The notes beneath the pieces are model-generated. The model saw nothing but the letters and a program-made list of their open reading frames with translations, made no database searches and was not told the DNA's origin. This document shows, piece after piece, positions 1 to 8,911 of a DNA stretch of 39,786 nt (positions within the stretch are counted from its first letter, which is position 1; each line of letters starts with the position of its first letter). The DNA is from an uncultured Oscillospiraceae bacterium (GTDB taxonomy: Bacteria; Bacillota; Clostridia; Oscillospirales; Acutalibacteraceae). The translations under genes and the position numbers were made by a program. The DNA is taken from positions 1 to 39,786 of the forward strand of contig CABUKB010000014.1 in NCBI GenBank assembly GCA_902492045.1, read 5' to 3'.

Positions 1-16
1 TTGTGTTATCGTATTC

Positions 17-102
17 ATAGCGGATAGGGTGGCACCTGCCTTTCGGTTTTGTCTTGGCAACTCAACCTTAACACAGGCCATCCCTATTCGCTATCTTTTT
101 TT
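17..102 (+). terminator. Long-stem hairpin followed by a T run (terminator of an upstream unit, or an attenuator)
   Basis: The arms at about 17-33 and 77-94 pair almost completely, with one G-T pair and one bulge, and enclose a loop of about 43 nt. Seven T residues follow at 96-102. This is the form of a Rho-independent terminator. The left arm contains AGGGTGGCACC, which matches the core of the T-box antiterminator consensus AGGGTGGNACC, but no specifier stem can be seen because the window starts here. pyrC has its own promoter downstream, so the simplest reading is the end of an upstream transcription unit. Confidence 0.65.
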
Positions 103-168
103 ATTCCTTATCTGTCACACATCATTGTATCACATACACCTGCGGCGGGAATTTTGTAAATTAAAGGA

Positions 169-197
169 TTGTAACCCTTTGGCAATTATGCTATACT
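169..197 (+). promoter_or_regulatory. Sigma-A-type promoter of the pyr operon
   Basis: TTGTAA at 169-174 and TATACT at 192-197 are separated by 17 bp. Transcription would begin near 204 and leave a leader of about 27 nt before the pyrC start. That is too short for a PyrR attenuator, so control by the usual PyrR antitermination is not visible here. Confidence 0.7.
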
Positions 198-230
198 ATT
201 CCGTTAGAAGGTCGAAGGGAGGCGCATAAA

Positions 231-1523
231 ATGGAGCACTGGCTCATCCGCGGAGCGAAAGTGACCGACCCGTCGCAGGGATGGGAGGAAGAACCGTTCG
301 ATCTGCTGGTGCGGGACGGTATTATCGCCGATGTCGGTCCCTCCCTTTCCGCCGACGCCCGGGTCATCCGGGCCGACGGCTGTCATCTGCTTCCCGGTCT
401 TGTGGACATGCACGTACACCTTCGGGATCCGGGTCAGACCTATAAAGAGGATATTGTGTCCGGCTGCCGGGCGGCCGCGGCCGGCGGGGTCACGTCGGTC
501 GCCTGCATGCCGAATACCAGCCCGGTCTGCGACTGCCCGGAAGTGGTCGCTGAGATTTTGGATAAGGCCAAGGGCGCCTGCGCGCGGGTCTATCCCGTCG
601 CCGCCATTACGGCATCGCTGGACGGTTTGCACCTGACCGATTTTCCGGCCCTGAAAGCCGCGGGAGCCGTGGCGGTTTCCGACGACGGCCGTCCCGTCCC
701 GACCGGCGGCATGATGAAAACGGCGCTGGAGCAAGGGGCATCGGCCGGATTGCCTGTCCTGTCTCACAGCGAGGATTTGTCCATCACGGCCGGAGGCATT
801 ATGCATGAGGGAGCCGTGTCGCGGAAACTAGGGGTACCAGGGATTCATCCGGCGGCCGAGGAGGCCGCGACGGCAAGGGAGATCGCCCTGGCTGCGGCGA
901 CCGGGTGCCCGGTGCATATTTGTCATGTCAGCACAAAGGGAAGCGTGGCGCTGATTCGGGATGCCCGCCGCCGGGGGGTGCCGGTGACGGGGGAGACCGC
1001 GCCCCATTATATTGCCTTAACCGACGCACAGCTCATGAGCCGGGACGCCGATTACCGCATGAATCCGCCGCTGCGTTCTGAACAAGATGTAGCGGCGGTT
1101 TTGCAGGGGCTGCAGGACGGCACCCTGACGGTCATCGCGACCGATCACGCGCCGCACGCGCCGGAAGAAAAGGCGGATTTTCTAAGTGCACCGAACGGCG
1201 CAGTGGGATTGGAAACCTCACTGGCGGTCGGCTATACCCAATTGGTGGAAACCGGGCTCCTATCCCTGCTCGAACTGACGGCACGGATGGCCTGGAATCC
1301 GGCAAAGCTGCTCAACCTTCCCGGTGGAACCTTGCGCAAGGGCGGCCCCGCCGACCTGATTCTTTTTGACCCGGCCGTACACTGGACGGTCCGTCCGGAC
1401 AAGCTCCATGGCAAATCGCGCAACACCCCGTTTAAGGGGATGGAACTGACTGGGAAAGTGAGGCTTACCATGCTGGACGGGAGGGTGGTATTTACGGAAG
1501 GAGAGGCGGTATGGACAAGCTGA
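231..1523 (+). CDS. pyrC: Dihydroorotase (class I, PyrC)
   Basis: This enzyme cyclises N-carbamoyl-L-aspartate to dihydroorotate, the third step of UMP synthesis, in the cytoplasm. The 430-residue protein has the amidohydrolase signatures of a class I dihydroorotase: the metal-binding DMHVHLRDPGQ segment near residue 59, a conserved HVSTKGS segment near 232, and the ATDHAPH motif near 304. Length is normal for the class. The ATG at 231 follows the ribosome binding site GAAGGGAGG by about 8 bp. It is the first gene of the pyr operon, and its last 13 bp overlap the start of rmuC, which suggests translational coupling. Confidence 0.95.
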   Translation: MEHWLIRGAKVTDPSQGWEEEPFDLLVRDGIIADVGPSLSADARVIRADGCHLLPGLVDMHVHLRDPGQTYKEDIVSGCRAAAAGGVTSVACMPNTSPVCDCPEVVAEILDKAKGACARVYPVAAITASLDGLHLTDFPALKAAGAVAVSDDGRPVPTGGMMKTALEQGASAGLPVLSHSEDLSITAGGIMHEGAVSRKLGVPGIHPAAEEAATAREIALAAATGCPVHICHVSTKGSVALIRDARRRGVPVTGETAPHYIALTDAQLMSRDADYRMNPPLRSEQDVAAVLQGLQDGTLTVIATDHAPHAPEEKADFLSAPNGAVGLETSLAVGYTQLVETGLLSLLELTARMAWNPAKLLNLPGGTLRKGGPADLILFDPAVHWTVRPDKLHGKSRNTPFKGMELTGKVRLTMLDGRVVFTEGEAVWTS

Positions 1524-2707
1524 GTTTGCTCTTATCCGGTGCCGCGCTGGTTGTGAACCTCGTCGTGCTGGTGCTGCTTGTCCTGCGCAACCGCGGCCGG
1601 CGGGACACGCTGACCCGCGACCAGCTTCGGATAGAACTGGCCGAGCAGAGCCGGCAAAACGCCCAGCAGATGAGCCTGCTCAAGCAGGAGGTGGATACTT
1701 CCTTTAAAAATGCCAGCCAGATCGTCGGGTCCAACATCGACCAGATGACGCGGATGGTGGACCGGCGCCTGCAGTTGATGCAGGAAGACAATGCCCGCAA
1801 GCTGGACGGCATGCGCCAGACAGTGGACGAAAAATTGCAGAAGACCCTGGAGACCCGGCTGGGCGAGAGTTTTAAAGCCGTGAACGATCAGCTGGAACGG
1901 GTGTATAAGGGATTAGGGGATATGCAAAACCTGGCCGCGGGCGTGGGGGATCTCAAAAAGGTGCTGACCAATGTCAAAACCCGGGGCACGTGGGGGGAAA
2001 TTTCCCTGGGAAACCTGCTCGAGCAGTTGTTGAGCCCGCAGCAATACCGGGCCAACGTCAAAGTGGCCCCCCGGCGCAATGAGATTGTCGAGTACGCCAT
2101 CTGTCTGCCGGGCAAGGAGGACGGGGCTCAGGCCGTCTATCTGCCGGTCGATTCCAAATTCCCCATGGAAAGCTATATACGATTGGTGGAAGCCTCCGAG
2201 CAGGGGGAACTTGCGGAACTGGACGCGGCATCGAAACAACTCGAGGCGAGTATTAAAGAGAACGCGCGCAGCATCCGGGATAAATACATCGTTCCCCCGT
2301 ATACCACCGATTTCGCTATTATGTTTCTTCCCACCGAAGGGCTGTATGCCGAAGTGACAAAGCGGGCGGAGCTTTGCGCCGTCTTGCAGCGGGACTATCG
2401 CGTGACCATCATGGGGCCAACGACCCTGGGCGCCTTTCTCAACAGTTTGCAGATGGGATTCCGCACCCTGGCGATCCAAAAGCGGTCGGGCGAGGTCTGG
2501 AAGATGCTGGGGGCGATCAAGGTGGATTTCGGCCGGTTCGGGGATGCCCTGGAAGCTACCCAGAAGAAGCTCTCGGAGGCGACCGACAATCTGGGAAAGG
2601 CCGCGAAACGAACCGAGATTATTCAAAACAAGCTGAAAAGCGTGGAAGAACTGCCGGATAATGAGGCGGCAACCCTGTTGGGCGAACCGTTTTCCTTGTC
2701 CAAATAA
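1511..2707 (+). CDS. rmuC: RmuC family DNA recombination protein
   Basis: RmuC proteins are predicted nuclease-fold proteins first linked to limiting rearrangements at inverted repeats; their biochemical role is poorly defined. The 398-residue protein starts with a membrane segment at about residues 4-26. A long coiled-coil stretch rich in Gln, Glu and Arg follows, then the conserved RmuC domain at about 130-370 with segments such as GTWGEISLGNLLEQ, DSKFPMESY and FLPTEGLYAEV. The ATG at 1511 lies inside the pyrC 3' end in another frame, behind a GGAAGGAGAGG binding site. Its place between pyrC and pyrF has no obvious metabolic reason; co-transcription with the pyr genes is inferred from spacing. 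Confidence 0.9.
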   Translation: MDKLSLLLSGAALVVNLVVLVLLVLRNRGRRDTLTRDQLRIELAEQSRQNAQQMSLLKQEVDTSFKNASQIVGSNIDQMTRMVDRRLQLMQEDNARKLDGMRQTVDEKLQKTLETRLGESFKAVNDQLERVYKGLGDMQNLAAGVGDLKKVLTNVKTRGTWGEISLGNLLEQLLSPQQYRANVKVAPRRNEIVEYAICLPGKEDGAQAVYLPVDSKFPMESYIRLVEASEQGELAELDAASKQLEASIKENARSIRDKYIVPPYTTDFAIMFLPTEGLYAEVTKRAELCAVLQRDYRVTIMGPTTLGAFLNSLQMGFRTLAIQKRSGEVWKMLGAIKVDFGRFGDALEATQKKLSEATDNLGKAAKRTEIIQNKLKSVEELPDNEAATLLGEPFSLSK

Positions 2708-2725
2708 AGAGCATGGAGGCATACG

Positions 2726-3652
2726 ATGGCGCTGGATAGATTGATCGACGCGATTGACAAAACTGGAAACCCCACGGTGGCGGGGCTGGATCCACGGCTT
2801 GAATATATACCGGAATACCTCGTTGAGAAGGCGTTCCGGGAATATGGGGAAACGTTGGAAGGAGCGGCCGCCGCCATTCTCGCTTATAACCGGGGCCTGA
2901 TTGACGCCCTGTGCGGCACTGTCCCCGCCGTCAAGCCCCAGGCAGCCTATTATGAAATGTACGGGTGGCCGGGAATGCGGGCACTGGCCGAGACCATCGC
3001 CTATGCAAAAGAAAAGGGCCTGTTTGTCATCACCGACGGCAAACGCAACGATATCGGCGCCACCATGGAGGCCTATGCTGCCGCCCATCTCGGCCGGGTA
3101 AAAGTGGGCGGTTCCTTGACCGCGCCTTTTGGCGCAGATGCGCTGACCGTCAACGCCTACTTGGGTTCGGACGGTATCCGGCCGCTTTTGTCTGTTTGCC
3201 AAGACAGGGACGCGGGCATTTTCGTCCTGGTCAAAACCTCGAATCCCTCTTCCGGGGAATTGCAGGACCGGATCATCGACGGAGAACCGGTTTACCGCCG
3301 GGTTGGTTCCATGTGTGAGCGGTGGGGAGAAGAGATCCCCGGAAAATACCGGTATACCGGCGTCGGTGCCGTCGTGGGCGCCACTTATCCGGCCCAGCTT
3401 ACCGAACTGCGGCGGCTTTTGCCCCATACCTTTTTTCTGGTGCCGGGCTACGGCGCCCAGGGGGGAGGAGCCGCCGATGTCGCCGGGGCTTTCGACGAAG
3501 AGGGCCGGGGCGCGGTCATCAACTCGTCCCGGGCGATCCTTTGCGCTTGGAAAAAGGAAGAAAACTGTCCGCCGGAAGACTACGCCGGGGCCGCCCTGCG
3601 GGAGGCGGTGCGGATGCGGGAGGATATTCTAACGGCGATTGACCGGCGGTGA
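2726..3652 (+). CDS. pyrF: Orotidine 5'-phosphate decarboxylase, subfamily 2
   Basis: It decarboxylates OMP to UMP, the last step of de novo UMP synthesis. The 308-residue length and the opening segment with VAGLDPRLEYIP fit the longer subfamily 2 of PyrF rather than the roughly 240-residue type. The catalytic DGKRNDIG motif (D-x-K-x-x-D) lies near residue 107. A phosphate-binding VPGYGAQGGG loop is near residue 240, and INSSRAI follows. The start is preceded by GGAGG 6 bp upstream. It lies 18 bp downstream of rmuC, within the pyr operon. Confidence 0.95.
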   Translation: MALDRLIDAIDKTGNPTVAGLDPRLEYIPEYLVEKAFREYGETLEGAAAAILAYNRGLIDALCGTVPAVKPQAAYYEMYGWPGMRALAETIAYAKEKGLFVITDGKRNDIGATMEAYAAAHLGRVKVGGSLTAPFGADALTVNAYLGSDGIRPLLSVCQDRDAGIFVLVKTSNPSSGELQDRIIDGEPVYRRVGSMCERWGEEIPGKYRYTGVGAVVGATYPAQLTELRRLLPHTFFLVPGYGAQGGGAADVAGAFDEEGRGAVINSSRAILCAWKKEENCPPEDYAGAALREAVRMREDILTAIDRR

Positions 3653-3722
3653 ATGGGCCGGTTCTACAAGGGACTGCCGTACCGGTGAGACATGTAGCAA
3701 ACAGAAAGGGATGGTCACACGA

Positions 3723-4823
3723 ATGAAGACGGCGTATTTGCTATTGGAAGACGGAACCGCTTATAAAGGATATGCGATGGGGGCTGAACGGAATCTATCC
3801 ACCGGTGAGGTTATCGGTGAGGTGGTGTTCAACACCGATATGACCACCAGCCAGGATTTGCTGCAAGATCCAACCTATTCGGGGCAGATTGTGGTGCAGA
3901 CCTACCCCCTCATCGGCAACCGGGGCGTGGATCCGGTGAGCCCTTCCAAGCTGGTGGCCAGCGGCTATGTGGTGCGGGAGTGGTGTGTGGAACCGACCGA
4001 TGCCCACGAGTTCGTCACCCTGGACGAGTATCTCCGGCAGCTCGGCATCGCCGGGCTGTGCGGGGTGGATACCCGCGCTCTGACCCGGCACATCCGGGAT
4101 CATGGCGTGATGAACGGGATGATCGTGGATACCCCCGATGCGTCCCGAGAACGAATCGAACGTCTGAAAGACTATCGCGTGCCGCCGGCGGTCGGGAAGA
4201 TCACGGTCAGCAAGCCCCAACGGTGGGAGGCGGGCCGGCCCTTGTATGAGCTGGCCATCCCGGATTACGGGTTCCGTGTGGCCATTTTGGAGCATTTTTT
4301 GAGCCGGGGCTGCTCCTGTACCCTCTATCCGGCCTATACACCTGCTCGGGAAATCCTCGCTTCAAATCCGGATGGGATCGTCTTGTCCGACGGCCCCGGT
4401 GACCCCTGGGACAACCCGGAGATCATCGAGATTCTCCGCGCGCTGGCCCAAAATGGCAGACCTATATTCGGCTGGGGCCTCGGGCATCAGCTCATGGCGG
4501 TGGCGGCGGGAATGAAGATTGAAAAGCTGCCGGTGGGACACCGGGGCAGCAACCAGCCGGTGCGAAACCTGGACGACGGCCGGGTGATGGTGACGGAACA
4601 AAACCATGGCTATACCGTGGCTTTGGACAGTGTGCGCGGCGAGGTGGCTGACGCCTTTCTGCGCAACGTCAACGATGGGACGGTTGAAGGGCTGCGCTAC
4701 CGGAAGAAGCCGATTCTTACCGTTCAGTTTGAACCTTCCGACGGCAACGGCTATCAGGACACCGCCTGGGTGTTCGACGCCTTTGTGCGGATGCTGCGGG
4801 ATCATACGGAAAAGCGCGACTGA
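3723..4823 (+). CDS. carA: Carbamoyl-phosphate synthase small subunit lacking the glutaminase catalytic triad
   Basis: CarA normally hydrolyses glutamine and passes ammonia to CarB. The 366-residue protein has the CarA N-terminal domain (about 1-140) and a class I glutamine amidotransferase domain (about 180-355), with LSDGPGDP, LGHQ and EQNHGYTV segments conserved. The catalytic residues are not. The family sequence G-I-C-L-G-H-Q reads G-W-G-L-G-H-Q, putting Gly at residue 252 in place of the nucleophilic Cys. The family H-P-E reads E-P-S, putting Glu337 in place of His and Ser339 in place of Glu. Glutaminase activity is therefore unlikely (inference). The subunit may serve only as a structural or regulatory partner of CarB. 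The ATG at 3723 follows an AGAAAGGGA site; an upstream in-frame start would overlap pyrF and has no good binding site. Confidence 0.93.
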   Translation: MKTAYLLLEDGTAYKGYAMGAERNLSTGEVIGEVVFNTDMTTSQDLLQDPTYSGQIVVQTYPLIGNRGVDPVSPSKLVASGYVVREWCVEPTDAHEFVTLDEYLRQLGIAGLCGVDTRALTRHIRDHGVMNGMIVDTPDASRERIERLKDYRVPPAVGKITVSKPQRWEAGRPLYELAIPDYGFRVAILEHFLSRGCSCTLYPAYTPAREILASNPDGIVLSDGPGDPWDNPEIIEILRALAQNGRPIFGWGLGHQLMAVAAGMKIEKLPVGHRGSNQPVRNLDDGRVMVTEQNHGYTVALDSVRGEVADAFLRNVNDGTVEGLRYRKKPILTVQFEPSDGNGYQDTAWVFDAFVRMLRDHTEKRD

Positions 4824-4890
4824 ATGACAATTTGGCGTAACGGCGATCCGTGCGGTGAAATAGGGCCGAGCAGAAAGGATGGATGGATAT

Positions 4891-7800
4891 ATGCCCAAAA
4901 GGCAAGACGTAAAGAAAGTATTGGTGATCGGTTCGGGACCCATTGTCATTGGACAAGCGGCGGAGTTTGACTATGCCGGCACACAAGCCTGCCGCGCACT
5001 GAAAGAAGAGGGCCTGGAGGTGGTGCTGGTCAATTCCAACCCGGCCACCATCATGACCGACAAAACCATGGCCGACGTCATTTATATCGAGCCTCTGAAC
5101 GTCGATGTGATTAAGCGGATCATTGATTTGGAAAAGCCGGACAGCGTCTTGGCCAATATGGGCGGGCAGACCGGGCTCAATATCGGCATGGAGCTGTCTC
5201 AGGGGGATTTTCTCTCCTCTCGCGGGGTCAAGCTGCTGGGGGTGAACCCCGATACCATCCGCAAGGCGGAGGACCGGCAGGCATTCAAAGATACGATGCT
5301 GTCCATCGGAGAACCCTGCATCCCCTCCAAGGTGGTGGAATCGGTCGAGGACGCTCTCGACTTTGCCCATGAAATTGAGTATCCCGTGGTCGTCCGCCCT
5401 GCTTACACCCTGGGCGGAACCGGAGGCGGTTTTGTTCACAACGATGACGAAATGCGCGAAATCTGCGCGGGCGGCCTGCGGGCCAGCCTGATCCATCAGG
5501 TTCTTATAGAAAAAAGCGTGGCCGGATGGAAAGAGATCGAATTTGAAGTCATCCGGGACAGCGCCGGCAACGCTATCGATGTCTGCTCGATGGAAAATGT
5601 GGATCCGGTCGGAATTCATACCGGCGATTCCATAGTGGTTGCCCCGGCTCAGACCATGTCCGCCTCCGAGTTCCGGATGATGCGGGCGGCCGCCCTCAAC
5701 ATCGTCACCGCTTTGGGGGTGGAAGGGGGCTGCAACGTCCAGTTTGCCCTGAAACCGGATTCCCGGGACTATGCGGTTATCGAGGTCAATCCGCGCGTGT
5801 CCCGCTCCTCAGCCCTGGCGTCCAAGGCGACCGGCTATCCGATTGCCAAGGTGGCCTGCAAAATCGCGATCGGCTATCATCTCGATGAAATCGTCAATGC
5901 CGTCACCGGGAAAACCTATGCCTGCAATGAGCCGGCGGTGGATTACTGCGTCATCAAATTCCCGAAATGGCCTTTTGACAAATTCGTCTATGCCGACCGC
6001 CGCCTGGGTACCCAGATGAAGGCGACCGGGGAGGTTATGTCCATCGGTTCGGGGTTTGAAATCGCCCTGATGAAAGCTGTGCGGTCCATTGAACTGGGGA
6101 TCGACACCCCGAACCTTCCCAAGCTGGAGAAAAAGAGCGACGGGGAGATCCGGGAGATCATTGCCCATATGGACGATGAGCGGCTTTTTGCCATCTATGC
6201 CGCACTCAAGCGGAACATCATGACCCCGGATGAAATATTTGATATGACGAAAATTGACCGATGGTTCCTGTCGAAGCTCAATCGGCTGGTGGCGATGGAA
6301 AAGGAACTGGCTGGTTCTGCCCTCGACGAAGAGACCTATCTTCGGGCGAAAAAACTGGGTTTTCTGGACAGCACCATCGAACGGCTGTCGGGTCAGAAAC
6401 TGCCGGTCCGCCGCCATGCGGTATACAAAATGGTGGATACCTGTGCGGCCGAATTCGACGCCGAGACCCCCTATTTTTATTCCACTTGGGATGAGGAGAA
6501 CGAGGCCGCCCTGCACAATGCCAAACTGGCCACGGGGAAAAAACGGGTAGTGGTCTTCGGTTCGGGTCCCATTCGGATCGGACAGGGGATCGAATTCGAT
6601 TATTGCTCGGTTCACTGTGTGCGTACTTTGAAAAAACTGGGATATGAGGCGATTATCGCCAACAACAACCCCGAAACCGTCTCCACCGATTTTGACACGG
6701 CCGACCGGCTGTATTTCGACCCGCTCACCCCCGAGGATGTGGACAATGTTCTCGCGACCGAACAGCCCTATGCTGTGGTGGTCCAGTTCGGCGGGCAGAC
6801 GGCCATTAAGCTGACCAAGCACTTGGAAAAGCAGGGCGTGAAAATCCTGGGGACGCCGGCGGACAGCATTGATGCCGCGGAGGACCGGGAACGGTTCGAC
6901 GAACTATTGGAACGCTGCGGTATCCCGCGCCCGGAGGGTACCACGGTCATGACCACGGATGAGGCGCTCACAGCTGCCCGGAGGCTGGGATATCCGGTGC
7001 TGCTGCGGCCCTCCTATGTGCTGGGCGGGCAGAATATGATCATCGCTTACGATGACAACGATGTGACCGAGTACATGGCCATCATCACGTCTCATAAACT
7101 GGAGAACCCGGTGCTGATCGACAAGTATCTGATGGGCAAAGAGGTCGAGGTGGACGCCATTTGTGACGGCGAGGATTATCTGATCCCTGGCATCATGGAG
7201 CATGTGGAGCGGGCGGGGGTTCATTCGGGCGATTCGATTTCGGTTTATCCCACCCAAACCCTCAGCGACAAAACGCGGCAGACCATCATTGATTACACCG
7301 GACGGCTTTCCAAGGCTCTGAAGGTGGTGGGCCTGGTCAACATCCAGTATGTGGTGTATCAGGACACGGTGTATGTCATTGAGGTCAACCCGCGTTCCTC
7401 CCGCACCGTCCCCTATATCAGCAAGGTGACGAATGTGCCGATGGTGGAACTGGCCACCCGCTGTATGTTCGGGGAAAAGCTGACCGATATGGGGTATGGC
7501 ACCGGCCTGTATCCGCAGGGGGATTATGTGGCGGTCAAGGTGCCGGTTTTCAGCTTTGAAAAACTGCGGGATCTGGATGTGCAACTGGGGCCGGAGATGA
7601 AATCCACCGGCGAGGTGCTGGGGCTGGCCGGGAGTTTCGACGATGCCCTGCTCAAAGGGCTGGTGGCCGCCGGATACAAGATGAAAAAATCCGGGGGCGT
7701 TCTGATCACCGTGCGGGACTCGGACAAAAACGAGGCTCTGCATGTGGCCGACCGTTTTCGGTCCCTGGGCTTCGATCTCTATGCCACAGCGGGCACGGCG

Positions 7801-8085
7801 AACCGCCTGAATAAGGAAATGATCCCGGCCTCGGCGGTGCGGAAGCTGCATGAGGAACATCCCAATATCGCCGATCTGCTGGAAAGCGGCAAGATCGACT
7901 ATATCCTGTCAACCGATGCTCACGGGCGGGATCCCAAGCTCGCCAGTGTGCGGATGCGGCGTTTGGCGGTGGAGCATGCCATACCGGTTTTCACCTCGGT
8001 GGATACGGCGGAAGCGATGCTGCGCTGTCTGTTCATGGACCAGACCATGGCGGAGATGGAACTCATTGATATCACCAAAATCTGA
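4891..8085 (+). CDS. carB: Carbamoyl-phosphate synthase large subunit
   Basis: CarB makes carbamoyl phosphate from bicarbonate, ammonia and two ATP. The protein is 1064 residues, full length for the family. It has two homologous ATP-grasp halves. Each begins with a GSGPIxIGQ segment (near residues 13 and 552) and contains an IEVNPR motif, near 292 and 826. The C-terminal allosteric MGS-like domain starts at about 930 (VLITVRDSDKNEA). The ATG at 4891 gives the family-typical MPKR N-terminus about 12 bp after AGAAAGG; an ATG at 4879 overlaps that binding site and is less likely. Both synthetase halves look intact, in contrast to the dead glutaminase site of CarA just upstream, so ammonia-dependent synthesis is the likely mode (inference). 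Confidence 0.95.
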   Translation: MPKRQDVKKVLVIGSGPIVIGQAAEFDYAGTQACRALKEEGLEVVLVNSNPATIMTDKTMADVIYIEPLNVDVIKRIIDLEKPDSVLANMGGQTGLNIGMELSQGDFLSSRGVKLLGVNPDTIRKAEDRQAFKDTMLSIGEPCIPSKVVESVEDALDFAHEIEYPVVVRPAYTLGGTGGGFVHNDDEMREICAGGLRASLIHQVLIEKSVAGWKEIEFEVIRDSAGNAIDVCSMENVDPVGIHTGDSIVVAPAQTMSASEFRMMRAAALNIVTALGVEGGCNVQFALKPDSRDYAVIEVNPRVSRSSALASKATGYPIAKVACKIAIGYHLDEIVNAVTGKTYACNEPAVDYCVIKFPKWPFDKFVYADRRLGTQMKATGEVMSIGSGFEIALMKAVRSIELGIDTPNLPKLEKKSDGEIREIIAHMDDERLFAIYAALKRNIMTPDEIFDMTKIDRWFLSKLNRLVAMEKELAGSALDEETYLRAKKLGFLDSTIERLSGQKLPVRRHAVYKMVDTCAAEFDAETPYFYSTWDEENEAALHNAKLATGKKRVVVFGSGPIRIGQGIEFDYCSVHCVRTLKKLGYEAIIANNNPETVSTDFDTADRLYFDPLTPEDVDNVLATEQPYAVVVQFGGQTAIKLTKHLEKQGVKILGTPADSIDAAEDRERFDELLERCGIPRPEGTTVMTTDEALTAARRLGYPVLLRPSYVLGGQNMIIAYDDNDVTEYMAIITSHKLENPVLIDKYLMGKEVEVDAICDGEDYLIPGIMEHVERAGVHSGDSISVYPTQTLSDKTRQTIIDYTGRLSKALKVVGLVNIQYVVYQDTVYVIEVNPRSSRTVPYISKVTNVPMVELATRCMFGEKLTDMGYGTGLYPQGDYVAVKVPVFSFEKLRDLDVQLGPEMKSTGEVLGLAGSFDDALLKGLVAAGYKMKKSGGVLITVRDSDKNEALHVADRFRSLGFDLYATAGTANRLNKEMIPASAVRKLHEEHPNIADLLESGKIDYILSTDAHGRDPKLASVRMRRLAVEHAIPVFTSVDTAEAMLRCLFMDQTMAEMELIDITKI

Positions 8086-8134
8086 CCATTAAGAGATACG
8101 GGGGAATCAAACCGTGTCTGGAAAGGACAACGCT

Positions 8135-8911
8135 ATGCGTTACACGCAGGAGCGGGCGGCGATCCTCCACATGGAGGAGATCGCTCCCGGAATCCACAAT
8201 GCCGTCTTATCCGCGAAAACGATTGCCGCCACGGCCGCCGCGGGACAGTTCGTGCAAATCCTGTGCGAACCTTACCAGTTGCGCCGCCCCATATCCATTG
8301 CCGGTTTCGACCCGAGACTGGGGATTCTTCGCCTGGTTTTTGAGGTGCGGGGAAAGGGGACGGCGTGGCTGGCGCAGAGGGAAGCGGGTGAGACCTTGGA
8401 TTTGATCGGCCCGCTGGGTCACGGGTTCCCACTGGAATCTCCCTCCCAAAAAGCGGTGCTGGTAGGGGGCGGCATCGGCACGCCGCCGTTGCTTCCTGTG
8501 GCGCGGTATTATGGGAAAAATGCCACGGTCATCACCGGATTCCGCACCGCATCCGCCTCGATTTTGCAGGGGGATTTTGCCGCGTCCGGAGCCGAAACGG
8601 TCCTGTGTACCGATGACGGCACCGCGGGGCTTCATGGATTCACTACGCAGGCACTGGAACAGCGGCTCGCCCAAGGACCTGCGGACGTGGTGTACGTCTG
8701 CGGGCCTAAAGGGATGATGAAAGCGGCCGCCAGTCTGGCGGAAGCTGCCGGCGCTGTCTGCTATGTTTCCATGGAGGAGCGGATGGGCTGCGGTATCGGC
8801 GCCTGTCTCGGCTGCACTTGTCAGACCAAAAACGACCGGGGGGAGACCCAGATGACCCGGGTGTGCCTGAACGGCCCGGTATTCCGTTCGACGGAGGTGG
8901 ATTGGACATGA
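8135..8911 (+). CDS. pyrK: Dihydroorotate dehydrogenase electron transfer subunit PyrK
   Basis: PyrK binds FAD and a [2Fe-2S] cluster and passes electrons from PyrD (class 1B) to NAD+. The 258-residue protein has an N-terminal flavin-binding barrel with the LRRPISIAG segment, a nucleotide-binding region beginning VLVGGGIGTPPLLPVA, and a C-terminal cysteine cluster C-x4-C-x2-C with a later fourth Cys in RVCLNGPVF, as expected for the iron-sulphur site. The ATG at 8135 is 6-7 bp after GAAAGGA; a GTG at 8114 has no such site. The stop overlaps the pyrD start in an ATGA arrangement, which suggests coupled translation of the two subunits. Confidence 0.95.
   Translation: MRYTQERAAILHMEEIAPGIHNAVLSAKTIAATAAAGQFVQILCEPYQLRRPISIAGFDPRLGILRLVFEVRGKGTAWLAQREAGETLDLIGPLGHGFPLESPSQKAVLVGGGIGTPPLLPVARYYGKNATVITGFRTASASILQGDFAASGAETVLCTDDGTAGLHGFTTQALEQRLAQGPADVVYVCGPKGMMKAAASLAEAAGAVCYVSMEERMGCGIGACLGCTCQTKNDRGETQMTRVCLNGPVFRSTEVDWT

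Noticed and set aside
1913..3427. 504-codon open frame on the minus strand across rmuC and pyrF
   Set aside because: It runs opposite two well-recognised genes, has no family motif, and its length is explained by GC-rich third positions that suppress stop codons on the other strand.
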